Assembly: GCA_013399305.1 (NCBI GenBank)
Contig: VXAI01000308.1
Location: forward strand, 661,095 to 725,094
Direction of reading: 5' to 3'
Length of the DNA stretch: 64,000 nt
Origin: Rostratula benghalensis
Taxonomy: Eukaryota; Chordata; Aves; Charadriiformes; Rostratulidae
The translations under genes and the position numbers were made by a program. The notes below the pieces were generated by a model. That model did no database searches. It had not been told where the DNA came from and saw only the letters and a list, made by a program, of their open reading frames with translations. Below are positions 52,545-64,000 of this stretch, one piece after another. Position 1 is the first letter of the stretch. Every line of letters starts with the position of its first letter.

Positions 52545-53566
52545 AAAGCTTTTGGTAGCAAGGGAGCTACAGGTGTGACTTCTGTGAGAAAGTGCCAGAG
52601 ACTGCCCCCATTTTGGATGGATCCAATTCCAGCTGGCTCCAACACAGGTCATCACTGCCCAGAGTGGAGTCCATCAGCAACAGTGATAGCATCTCTGTGA
52701 TAACATCTTTAAGAAGGGGAAAAAAATGCTGCTTAACAGCAGCCAGAGGAGAGAGGGGTGAGAATATGTGAGAGAAACAACTCTGCAGACACCAAGGTCA
52801 GTGAAAAAGGAGTGGGAGGGGGTGCTCCAAGTGCCAGAGCAGAGATTGCCCTGAAGACCATAGTGAGGAACAGTGTCCTTCCGCAGCCCCTGGAGGCCCA
52901 TGGTGGAGCAGATATCCATCTACAGACTTTGGAAGACACCATGCCAAAGCAGGTGCATGCCCGAAGGACCCACCAGAAAGAGGAGATCATGATAGAGCAA
53001 GTTTGCCTGCAGGACTTGTGACTCCATGGAGAACCCACTCTGAAGCAGTCTGTTTCTGAAAAACTGCACCCTGTGGAAAGGACCCATGCTGGAGCAGTTA
53101 ATGAAGCAGCCTGCAGGAAGCACTCATGTTGGAGAAGTTTGTGAAAGACTCTCTCCTGTGGGAGGGACTCTACTCTGGAGCTGTGGAAGAGTATGTGGAG
53201 GAAGGAGTGGCAGAGCCAACAGCTGGTAACTGACTACAAGCCCTATTTTTCACACCCCCATGCCTCACATGGGGAGGAGGTAGAGAAATTGGAAGTGAAG
53301 CTGGGCCTGGGAAGAAGGAAGAGGTGGGAGGAAGGCTGTTTGAAGATTTCGGTTTAGTACTTATTATTCTGCTCTGATTTAATTGGTAATAAATTAAATT
53401 AACTTCCCTGAGTTGAGTCTGGTTTTCTTCCAATTGTAATTGTTGAGTGATCTCTCTGTCCTTATTTCAACTCTCAAGCATTTCATCATGTTTTTTCTCC
53501 CCTGTCCAGCTGGGACAAGCAACGGAGTGACAGAGCAGCTTGGTGGGCACCTGGCATCCAACCATG
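52545..53566 (+). mobile_element. Solo LTR-like relic of an avian endogenous retrovirus
   Basis: The segment resembles, from memory, a roughly 1-kb LTR family dispersed in bird genomes. Supporting features are 'tgacttctgtgagaaag' near 52576, 'agaaacaactctgcagacacc' near 52774, degenerate repeated units of about 40-50 bases at 53000-53160 built on 'ggacccatgctggagcag', an AATAAA at 53388-53393, a T/C-rich stretch after it, and an end near 'ggcacctggcatccaacc' at 53547. No gag, pol or env sequence lies beside it, which fits a solo LTR. The open plus-strand frame at 52758-53021 lies inside it and is not taken as a gene. Exact ends, orientation and class (ERVL or other) are uncertain. Confidence 0.6.
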
Positions 53567-56500
53567 TATTTATTATAAGCATAGTTTGCTTTTATTGAGT
53601 GTACCTGCTCTGACTACTTACATTACCTTACCAAAAGCAAGGACAACAATCACCTTCCTAAGGCCACAGAACCAGCCATCAAGCAGTGTTAAATGCATGT
53701 ATTCCAGGAAAAACTGTTGAAAGTGATAATAATAAAATAATCTTACTGATGGCAATACACATTATTATATATAATATCAAGGTCCTGCGAGCTACTGGGA
53801 TACCTGGGAATTTTGTGGGCAGCAATGGCTCCTTTGGGTGTAATATACACACCTCGTTAAATCCAGCTTTTCTGCAGAATTCTTTCCATGTCAGAGTTAG
53901 CACTCCAACAGCCTTGGGAAGAATTGAAACACAATCTATCTAATGCCCTACTCAACTCACTTTGTGGGTCAACAACATCCTGCACTTGCCGAAGAACATC
54001 AAGTCTCTGTTGTATTCATTGTCTCACAAAGCTAATTCCTCAAAGGTGTGCAGTCAGGCACCTGAATACCACAGTCCAACACAGAGTCAAGGGTGATTTC
54101 ACTTGAGTACTAAGGGTCCAGTTTTATCAATTATACAGCTGCTTATATTTTCCCTTGGGTACAAGAAACAAATATTTCAGACCACCTGCTGACATAAATG
54201 GGGTCAACAGCAATGAATTACTCAAGATGAAATAAAGCAAACCTGATGCATGTAAGTACTGCTAGTACGTTCAGAATGTTTTCATCTGGTAGAGAATCTG
54301 CATCTTCAACTCTGTGGGTGAGGTTAATCAGCATTCAAATGCCTGGAAAAGAAAACGTTCAGAGTTTTAGTCATCAGATTTTTTGCAGGCTGTGCTACTG
54401 ATTAAATAACAGGTATTTAGGGCATGTTCAATAAAGGTAAAAGCAAATAAAAAAAAATGTCATAGAACAAAAATATAGTTTCAGTTTTCTCTGTCTTGAC
54501 AGAAATTAACTGCTAAATTATTAGATTTGAAATGTATGGGTTGGTTTGTCATAAATTAACTGAAAGCATCAATCAGCAAATATATCTAAACCAAAACATT
54601 TTAGAAAGGAGTTGCTATATTTCAGAACTTAAATTTGTCTGCAGTCCACTTTAACAGCAAACTCTTGGGAAATATTTAGTCTAAGGATGGTTTCCACAGA
54701 TATTTATTCTCTCATTAATTTTAGAGGTCTAAAAATCTTTAAAAAACAAGAAGCCATTCAAAATGCATTGTTATGGAGTCAGTATGACATATTAATTCCT
54801 AAACTAGACATTTCTCAAATTCAGAAAGATGCCTAATGAAATACAATGCCAATGTTTTTGTTGCTGTTGTGCAGAGAAGAAACACAACGGAAAATTACCT
54901 TTAAAAAAGTTCTAACTAAATGAAAAATACTGGGAAGCTCATTCTGTCATGATGTGGGCTACAAATATGGACAGTTACTGCAAACCAGTATTTTACACGC
55001 ACCAGAAACACAATGACTGGACAGAGAAGCTAAAGAAGGTAATTTTACAGTGTTTTTGTCTCCTCTTTCTTAGAGAGGAGAAAGTTGGCATTCTGAAATT
55101 TCATCCATGTATTATGGGTATCAGGGACAAGTGAAACATCTGTAAAAGGAAGATGACCATGAAAGCAGATGAGTAGGAGAAGTGGGATTGCAGCCTTTTA
55201 CTGAATTTTAGAAAATATAATTCAGATTAAGATTATGAAAGAAGGCTAAAAATTCAATACTGCATCCATATATTCTGTGTTGCTTATATTCAGTGTTTTA
55301 TCAATTCTGTTACAGACACAGGACCTATCCAGCAAAATTGTGGATTTGACAGTCAAATAGACAGACAAATAGAAGTGCTTCGGCAAGGTTGCTTGATATG
55401 TTTAGTTTGGCCTGCTCCTGCTTCAAATTCACCACTGTTTCAGGCCAGTTTCTGCACTCTGGAAATTCATAGAAAGGCATTTACATTCTGCCTCATTTCT
55501 CTTTTCTTCCCATAACCCTGCTTAATGCAGTTATGTGATCCCTAATGAGGTGGAAATGTTCATGCCAACTGAAGGAGGAAACAAGACATTAGGCTATGTA
55601 AGAATAATATGTAAAGAATCGGGTGTAATAAAACAATGATGCTGGAATGTAAAAGTCATGATTCATTCTCACATAATTTACTCTTCACTGCATTGGCTAG
55701 CTAACAACAAAACCGGAAAGGCTTCAGGGAAACTTGATGATCTCCATTTTCAAAGGAACCTAAGCAATGTATGGGCTGAAATTCCATTTAGAAATGTGAA
55801 TTCAAGATAAAAGGTACTTTGGCATCTTTATATGCAAAAGCTTAATTGCACCCGATGGATCTGAAGTACTTTCAAGAACACAGACTATAAATTTCTTTTG
55901 AAACATGACTTGGGCTCCTAATTGACTTTGTTTCAACAGTGCCATGCAAAACCAGCTACTGGTTTCATGAGGATTTTGTATTCTAAGACATATAAGAGAA
56001 TAAGAATAATAGATTGGCTGTACTTCAGAGAATGGAAATAGAATTAGGGATGCAAGGCAAACTCATGAGTTTTCAGGGATAGAGACACTGAGAATTGTTA
56101 CTTTACCAGTGTCTTATAATGCAGAAATTGATAGAAATGCAGCAAATGACATACACAAACAAAATTTCACAGCCTTCTCTAAAAGTTCCATGTTCACTCA
56201 TGGTATTTCATGTTTCAGGTGGTAAGGCAAGATTTGCTGACGTACAGAGGCAGTCAGTGAATTACTGCATTAATAAACACTAAATTGTGAGGCAGACAAT
56301 GCCTGAGATTGCAGAAGCCACTCTTCTGGTGTTGAGAAAACTAAAATGTGAAGAATCACAGACTTCCAGAGAAGATAGTGGTGACGCATAATAAATTAAA
56401 ATCCCCAATACAGCCCACAGAGAAATGCTAGAGGTCTGGACGCTGAAGTCTATTCTTCATAAAAATTCTTAGAAAAGGTTTAGATCAGGTAAAGTAATCT

Positions 56501-57129
56501 TTGGTTAGCATTAAAATTCATGACTGTCAATACTTTATTATAATGATAGGTCACATAATTCCATAAGAATCAATGAAAAAGCTGTGTCATGGAGACAGTT
56601 ATTACCATCGAAAAGGACAAAGCTGGTATGCCAACTGAAGATTGAAAGATAAGCTCCTGGGATGCTGCATTTTTGTCCAGGTATATAAAACAAACTCCAG
56701 ATAATGTAACAAAAAGCTCTCTTCTTACCCCAAGATTTTACTTTTTTCTGGGGGCAACTAACCCCTTGGCGGTAAGTCAGTCATTACTGTACCAAAGAGA
56801 GATATTGACCGTGTGAATAATTTAGTCAAAACCATTACTTTTTATCACTCTGCAGCTTTGCAAGGGAGCAAAGAAGTCACATCAAGACTCAGGATAATTC
56901 TCAGGATAAAAATCAGAACTCAGAATGAAAGCTTGTAAAAAAATCAATGTACCTTTTCTACAAGAGAAATTAAAGAGTTAATATGCAATTCCTGAAAAAC
57001 TAGTTTACATATTACCAAAATCTGAATTGGACAGTATTAGGAGGACCTGAAAGGGTAAAGGTAAACAATGCTGGATAATTCTGTAAATACTAAACCCTGT
57101 CACAGTTTTCTGCTCTTGTCTTTCTACAG
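53567..57129. other. Unique non-coding sequence
   Basis: About 3.6 kb, AT-rich, with no supported gene and no recognised dispersed repeat. Short open frames at 53686 (+), 53679 (-) and 56095 (+) have no recognisable domain. Confidence 0.5.
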
Positions 57130-57242
57130 AAAATCTATATCACTCTGAAATATCTGGATATTCTCCTTTTTTAAGTGATAATCAACAGGACCAAGTATTT
57201 CCTGCAGTTCTGAATTCTCAGATTATCTGCAAGTTCAATTAA
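57130..57242 (+). CDS. Weak candidate terminal coding exon
   Basis: A pyrimidine-rich tract (TTTTCTGCTCTTGTCTTTCTACAG, ending 57129) is followed by 37 codons open to a TAA at 57240-57242, read after two bases that complete a split codon. The peptide is acidic and serine-rich, beginning NLYHSEISGYSPFLSDN and ending ICKFN. The required entry phase (phase 1) equals the exit phase of the candidate exon at 41117-41218, so the two could join without a shift. An open frame of this length after a chosen AG is not rare, and I do not recognise the sequence. Confidence 0.18.
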
Positions 57243-58518
57243 CTTGAACTGCACCTACCAGCTTTCTCTGGAGACATTCAATAGTTCCAAAAATCAGTCT
57301 CAAAACAGAGTCAAACATAAACAGCAGATGCTTTTAGCATGCAACTGTTTTTTTCAGCAATATCAAGGTGTCCTTATATTTTGAGACTTGAGAAGCTGTT
57401 TCTTTATTTCCAAGAAGGGCAGATTCTTAGGAATTTGCAAGCTGTTTCATAACATATTTTATTTTCCTTTTCATTTTTAAGGTACACTTTTATATTGCAA
57501 CCAAACATTTCCTAGATGCTGTCAAGGTTATTTTTTTCCTTTTCTTAGAATTGAATACTGGTTAGGATAGTATTTACACATGTGTGTTTTTATGGTAAAA
57601 TTTACATAGGCCCGATTTCTCAGTTCTTCAAAAGGATATTTTTCCATAAATAAGTGATGCACTTCTCTTGAAAAAAAAGCCAAGCACTGTGTGATTTAAA
57701 GACTGCTTTTTTTTTCCCTCAATTTTTCTTTTTCTTCTAGAAGCTATAAAAGGTTTAGATTTCTGTAGTTCTTGTTGATTTAATGATTTCCTCCCCTTCA
57801 TGCTCCAATTCCATTAGTTTTAAATTTGCTTTGCAATAGGACTACCTGTCAGGGTCTAAATCAGTTACTTGTCTGGATGGTTTCATCTAAACTTGGAAAT
57901 ACGAATGTCTATCTTGGAGACATATATATACAGATTTAAATATAGATGTGTAGATTGGATTGTGTGTACAGGGAAGCATTGCTCTCCTTAATATCTGAGC
58001 AGCATGATGGATGAGCTCCTGGAAACCATACAGTCCAGCTACGGTAAGGTACGCTCCATGGACTAGCAAATGCCTCCAGAAATCAAACACAGCTTCAGAC
58101 TGTTCAGTGATACAGGCAGAGTACTGTAACACAGCCTACTGCTACCTCTGGCAGTATAATTTCTTACTGCTATAAGACCACAGGCCAGGTGGCAACTGAT
58201 GATAGTTCTGATTTGCAAGTTGAATTTAATTCATGTAAAAATTAGTTGGGTTTTGTTGAAAAAAACCTAAAACTCTAGCAGAATAAACCCCCCACTACTT
58301 CTTACAGTTAGCCACTAATATCCAACTATTCAACAGCATTTTTATTCTGTCAGTACAGAAACCTGGGTTTAATCTCTGCTGTATTTCCATGGTAACATCT
58401 ATCAGTGAAGCAGCAGGACAAGGTTTGTATTTGGAAGCAAGTGCACAGGCCTTGGATTGGTCTACCATCAATAAAGTTTTACAGACTAAACAAAGTGATT
58501 GATTATACAAGCTGCTTA

Positions 58519-58546
58519 GAAAAAAAACAAAACAAAACAAAAAAAA
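58519..58546 (+). repeat. A-rich (AAAAC)-like simple tract
   Basis: Runs of A separated by single C, several in AAAAC spacing. Confidence 0.75.
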
Positions 58547-61500
58547 CCCCACAAACCCTAGAAAGAAGTAAATTGCTTTTCCACTGTTAAGTATTTGGGA
58601 GAAAGACACAGAGATTTGATGGCAGCTTGGAAACAGGAACAACATGCTCCTTGGATCCTTGTCAGAAGCAGCCTCCGTCCTGGTGGATTTCAAGAGGGGG
58701 ATTAAAAATCATTCTTTAGGCAATAGATTATGGTAATGCTTCTCTTTCATCTTCTCTCTCCATATCATTCACTTATTGCTCCATGTTACAATGACATTGT
58801 GGCAGATGAGTTCACACATATTTATGAAATCCTCTATTTCTTTGCTTTATTAAAAAATATTTGCAATGTAAAGTAGAAATTTGTTCATCTTCCTTCTCAA
58901 ATAGAGTTCATGTGCAAATTTCCTATTCATCTCTCCTTTATTCAGTATTGAATCAGTAGTGTTGTTTCAGCATTAGAGGATTTTCTTTCTTTCTGTGCTT
59001 GTTAAGGTGACTGGCTGTACTCCATACTGCCTTTGAAATGTATATTATTTTTATAAGTCATCTTTCCCGTTATGGGAACTGCATGGTTCTTTATACATAA
59101 AAGACAAATGGCTAAGTTCATCCACAGAAACACCAAGAAGTGCAAACAATTCTGCTCTAGGTTGCTAAAGACTTATATCCAGAGAAGACAGGAGAAGTAG
59201 GTGCTTTTTATATATTGTACTTGCTTTCAAAAATTCAGTAAGAATTGTTTCCATTTTCCCAGAGGTTTATAGGAATTTATTTAGTTGTTACTAGAAACAT
59301 ACAGAGACAAACATGTAACTATATATCCAGGGCTCTTGAAAGGTTCCTACAAAGTTTTTCCTAGTTTCTGTTAGTGTTCATGATTTCAAGCACAGTGAAT
59401 TAACTTAAATTCCATAAAATCTATGTTAAGTGTTGGAAACAATTTAAGTGTCTGCAATGTGGCTGGATTTAGAATTGTTTGGTTTCCATGATCAAAAATG
59501 GGGGATACAATGGTGAATGGACAATACGTCAAAAACTGCTTGGTTGATTGGGATGGTGGAATTGGAAGGGAACTTATAGTCAAAAAATACCTGTAATGCC
59601 CAGTGACACATCACCTTAGTGGTTAAAATGAAAGTTTGGCTTGTCTCTTTGTGGTTCCTCCAAATACCTCCACCTGCTCTGCGCTGCAAGAAGTCTGTTA
59701 CCGCAGAAAGAAGAACATATTAATGGTGCCTGGTTTCTACCACAGTAACCTGAGCCCTGATTTTCTCTATGGTCAAGTCACTACAAACATGGAAGTCCTG
59801 CTCTTTCTTTAAATACTTTTGAAACAGCAACAAATGGCTTACAGGGAAAAGATAATCTACCTTTTATTTCTTTATCAAACCACCTTAATAAAACACTGCT
59901 ATATTTGTAATATATTATTTCTTTGTCTTGGTGGTTTGTTTGTTTGAAGTTTTTTTAAGCTATTAACATTAATAACCAAGCATACAGCCTGTAAAGAGAC
60001 ATTTTTATAATTAAAAGATTGGGGAATTTCAGAAGAACTTGCACGTATTTCTAGGGGTTACACAAAGAGACTGTCTAAACAAATTATGTCCTTTGGGGTT
60101 GGCACTGTCAGCAGTTATCCACACAGCACGGGGCTGAAATACTGAACACTATTATAAATCTTCTTATTTTAAAGCTATTGGTGGGAGCTTCTGCACAAGG
60201 ACTCCCACCTATTTAAAAGTTGACATTTCATATGGAAGAAACTGCAGTGAAACAGGAGAGACAGAAACTGATTAAATATTTAGAGTAGTGAGTCCTACAA
60301 ACTCTCTTCTTTCTCAGTCATTCTCAAAACAGGTAAGCTTTTTCTCACTAATCTTTTTCTTTTGGATTTGGGAAGCTGTTAAAGAGGGCTGAGGATTTCA
60401 AACAGACCCTTAAACTGCTATTTCCTATTTAATTTCAGTAGGATTTGAGTATTCAAATCTCCCAATGCTCTTTAAAAAGACTGCCATGAACACAAGAGTG
60501 ATAGAAGTGCTGCAAAAATATTCCTTATATGTATTACTGCTACAAATATTATAGTTGTAGTTGCTTGAAATAAATTACCTCCTGTTGTCTTTTAATTGCT
60601 TTTTTGTTGGTGTTCCTGTAACTCAGTGTTGTTCAAATATATCTACCTACCACAGCGTTGCTTATCCAGGACAGGCTGATGATTTCAAGCTCCAAGCACT
60701 TGTTTGCATCGCTTGTTAAACTCCTGCTTGCACCTTTTGCAAGCTGCAACACCAGTTTCCTCTATATAATGAGAAAAAATGGACAGCTCAGGCTTAGAAT
60801 TGCTTTATTCTTGTTCTCTCTCTTTTTTTTTTTTAATTTTATTTTATTGGTCCCCTGCACTATATGTGGGAGAAAAAAGTCTAAAAGTCTTTTGTTTGAA
60901 AAAAATAAATGGAAGTCTTGCATTTAAAACAATAAATGGAAGCAAGAAATAACTCCAGATCCCTGGTGAGATGAAATAATTTGAAATCTAGATGTAAGTT
61001 TTTCAAAAGGATTACTTATTTTATTTTACTGTAATAGAACAGATACCTATTTAAAACTCTGGGCCATTTATCTTTGATTTAAAATACTGTGCTCAACTAT
61101 AAATATAATGCAATCCAACCTATGCTGGACTCAAACATACGTTATGTGATATTTTTTCTCTTTCCCTCATCTTTTGCAGCTTCCCAAATGCCTGTTCGTA
61201 TATATAGCATTTCAGTGTGGCCGGAGGATCAAATATAAATCCGTGAGGAGGACAGATCAAAGCAAAGCCTAGAGCACATCCCAAAGGCACAGCTGCAGCT
61301 TCCAACCGACTGGCTCCCAACTTCCAAATGCTCCCACCTTGCACAGGAGGAGAGTCTGTCTGAAATAATTCCCAGGGGTTCACTGCGAGATCCTGTTTGA
61401 AACAACTCTCATGCTTCCTGCCAAAACGTACAGAAACAGGCACTGCTACTAAGAGCACTTTGGATAGGAAAAAAAGAAATCAGTGAAATTATAACACCAA

Positions 61501-61606
61501 ATGATGACATTGGATTATGAACTGAATATCCAATTTCTAACGCAGCCTACATAAATCAAACTTTGTCTTTCATTCCTCCTCTTATTGTCTTTTATTTTTT
61601 TTTCAG

Positions 61607-61668
61607 CAAAGATGCAGGCTGTCTTTCCTTCAGCTATATCAGTCGACATCATTACTCCATTATCACAG
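61607..61668 (+). CDS. Weak exon-like segment
   Basis: A long T-rich tract with CAG at 61604-61606 precedes 62 bases that end at CAG before GTGTTT. All three frames are open, which is unremarkable for 62 bases. The most protein-like one reads KMQAVFPSAISVDIITPLSQ after a split codon. The donor is poor beyond GTG. The segment is listed because the acceptor is unusually good, not because a gene is recognised. Confidence 0.12.
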
Positions 61669-61848
61669 GTGTTTTCTAACTCATAGTATTAATGCAAAAG
61701 AAACAAGTATTCACTGGTACCTCTGGCAGCAAGAATAACTATGGCAGCTGAATTTCTGATTCTCCCTGCAATGCTCCCCTAAACAGTTAGAGCAGCTGAA
61801 ACACACTAGAATATCACTCTGGAGTTCTAAATTTGGGGGGTTGGCTAA

Positions 61849-61865
61849 TTTTTTTTTTTTTTTTT
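61849..61865 (+). repeat. T17 run
   Basis: A run of 17 T. No transposon end is recognisable beside it. Confidence 0.9.
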
Positions 61866-62522
61866 CATAAATAACTTGTTCACTGAAAACCACACACCTG
61901 ATAAACAAATAAAATTCAAATAAGTTGAAGTTGATACCTTTATTATCGAATATTTTTTTCATTGTAATATGGTATTTGTTTATAAAATTGCCAATCCTTT
62001 TTTTTAATATTTCAATATTATTATTATTTATTGCCCCAGAATCATTGAGGTGGGATGGAAACCCAAAATCATCATTTCACTGACCAAAACTGGAAATGTA
62101 TAGCAGCCATTTGGGTACTTTTCAGTGCAGTGCTTATTGCTTTTATCACATAAAATAAGATATTTGCTGCAAAACCCTGAAGAACCTAAAAAGCATGTCC
62201 CACAGCAATTGAGCTGAGTCTGCAAAACAGGCCATCTGCTTCATTGAAACAGAACAACGGAGACATCCAATGGACCCTCATGTTTATTACAGCTGATTAG
62301 TTCTTCTTATCATTAGTTGCACCTGTTACACATCATAATTAACTGCACCTCCCAATCACTCCCATGTGCTTCATCTTCAGTCACCATGCATCCTACCTGT
62401 AGACACTGCTCTCCACATCAGAAAGCATTGGGATTTCTGACACACTATCATCACATTTTCCCTGTTTTAGTGCATCTTAGAGTGTTGACACTTCATTGTG
62501 TACAACAGGGTCCATCCATATT

Positions 62523-62539
62523 AAAAAAAAAAAAAAAAA
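62523..62539 (+). repeat. A17 run with A-rich tail
   Basis: Seventeen A, then short A runs separated by C. No retrocopy is recognisable upstream. Confidence 0.9.
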
Positions 62540-62833
62540 CAAAAAAACAAACACGTGTTTCTTTCCAATTTGCTATGTTTTGTTTCTTTGGATGTGACTG
62601 GGTCTTAAGATGGTTTATTAGATCCTTTTCTAAATCCCATCTCTTACTATGTCTTTCCAAACAGTAAGAACGTTTTTATAGATTATTTCTTTTCTTCTAC
62701 TGAGACACTTTCTGCAGAAATACAGAGATCAAATATTTCCTTTGTATACATTCTATATCTGAATCCCTAATTGCAATCAAAAGTGAAGGCAAAGGTCTAG
62801 GGTCTGGAACAGTTGCAAGAGTGAACGTCACCT

Positions 62834-62855
62834 CACAGAGAGAGGACTCTCTGTG
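62834..62855. repeat. Short perfect hairpin
   Basis: Arms CACAGAGAG and CTCTCTGTG are perfectly complementary around a 4-base AGGA loop. No downstream T run marks it as a terminator, and no function is implied. Confidence 0.6.
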
Positions 62856-64000
62856 CCATTTCTACACCTACCTCCTAATAGACTCTGGTTCTGCACAGGG
62901 ATTATAAATGTGACAGAGGCACAAGATCAGCATTCTGATTACATTAACATTTTCTTTTTTACCTGATAATTAGAGCGGTTTCTATAAATATTTCCCAGGT
63001 AACTGATGGTATTCTGAATGCAAGTATTGCATAAATGCAGGCACATAGAGCTAAAGAATATTCCTTTTTTGATTTTTAAATTCCTCAGGAGAAACACAAA
63101 AGAAGAGCAGAAGAAATATCTTTAAGTCCTTGCTCAGGTAATGCTCTCAATCATTTCATTAAATTTAAAAACAGATGAAAATATGGATGTAGGATTTTTG
63201 CTATATATAGACACCAACTGCTACCAGGTATTTTATTCTGAAAGGGTTCTTTAGCTGATGTGGGAACATCCCTTGCTGAAGTACAGGTAAAGATTGCAGA
63301 ATTTGCCCTCTTATCAAATCTTTGCTCTGTTTTGGATTCTTTATGTTGGGGGTTTTTTTGAGTGAATCTATTGGCGACTGAAAATTAGTTTTTTCAGGAT
63401 TGTAGATGTACTCAATTACAATGGAAGGTAATGGTGTGCAGAGCAGAGGAATGGCTCCACTTAGGTCTAACACTCAAGATATGGGGACATTTCAACACAC
63501 AGATGATCTGTGCTTTTGTGATTCCATGGTTTCACTTGTTAGACTGCGCTGATTGTTCATCTCAAAGAAAATAATCCTTTGACCAAAAAAAAGAAAAAAT
63601 ATTTTTATTGTTGTTAATGACCCCAAAGGTTTGTTCCATTACTGTATATATAATGCGATACAAGAATGCTTTCACTCAGTTTCTACTCCATCTCAAGTCA
63701 GGCAAAAATTCGTAGCAACTCAAGGGGAAACATTTACCTTTGTGGAGTTGAGTACAGAGATCTCAAGATGTGGCTTTTAATGGTTGTTTTGCCATTACTT
63801 TTTTACTCTGGATAGGTCCCAGCAGGCAAATTATTCTCATAATTTTTTTTAAGAACCAACTGGTGATTCAAAGAACTTTTAAAAATATATAAGCAGGGCA
63901 TACAAAGACCTGAAGGGCACAAATATGTAACAAATACAGAAATCCAGAAGAGGAAATGCATTTCCAGTAGGTTGTACCTCTGAGTGAACTGCCATGCTCT

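Larger units (their letters stand above)
57243..64000. other. Unique AT-rich non-coding sequence
   Basis: About 6.8 kb with no supported complete gene and no recognised dispersed repeat. It holds simple tracts at 58519-58546 (A/C-rich), 61849-61865 (T17) and 62523-62539 (A17), a short hairpin at 62834-62855, and a weak exon-like segment at 61607-61668. The minus-strand frame of 112 codons at 61120-61458 lies in a less AT-rich stretch but has no recognisable domain. Confidence 0.5.

Noticed and set aside
52758..53021. Plus-strand open frame of 87 codons
   Set aside because: It falls inside the LTR-like relic. The protein-like look comes from the LTR sequence and there is no retroviral domain.
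61120..61458. Minus-strand open frame of 112 codons in a less AT-rich stretch
   Set aside because: No domain is recognised and there is no sign of a retrocopy such as a poly-A tail or flanking duplication.

Overview
The window looks like 64 kb of AT-rich, gene-poor vertebrate DNA, almost certainly from a bird. The evidence is eleven CR1 LINE fragments in several states of decay, several of them ending in the CR1 hallmark of tandem 8-bp units close to ATTCTGTG, plus one long-terminal-repeat relic that resembles an avian endogenous retrovirus LTR. There are no bacterial-style operons, tRNAs, rRNAs or CRISPR arrays. No complete protein-coding gene lies inside the window. Most open frames are at chance length for six frames of this composition, and nearly all longer protein-like frames fall inside CR1 copies.

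Layout. 1-121: a short coding-like stretch ending in TAA, possibly the last coding exon of a gene that starts to the left. 1028-1477: CR1 3' end (+). 2601-3455: CR1 (-). 3456-15269: unique sequence. 15270-18337: the main mobile element, a roughly 3-kb CR1 (+) with recognisable endonuclease and reverse transcriptase domains, broken by frameshifts and stops. 18338-41116: unique sequence with short CR1 pieces at 26803, 28187, 32287 and 32524 (all -). 41117-41218: the best candidate host exon (+), 102 bases, phase 1 to phase 1, behind a strong polypyrimidine tract. 41421-42330: a very old CR1-like relic (-). 42331-52544: unique sequence with CR1 pieces at 47863, 50361 and 50841 (all -). 52545-53566: LTR relic. 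53567-64000: unique sequence with two weak exon candidates at 57130 and 61607.

Nine of the eleven CR1 pieces lie on the minus strand. Old LINE copies are usually depleted in the sense orientation inside introns, so this fits, weakly, with much of the window being intron of a plus-strand gene. The candidate exon at 41117-41218 is on that strand, and its phase is compatible with a possible terminal exon at 57130-57242. This is inference and no gene name is proposed. No clear new biological system was found. The best leads are the candidate exons, a pure TTCAT pentanucleotide array, a pair of adjacent perfect-arm hairpins at 29212-29270, and some AT-rich stretches worth testing for conservation.
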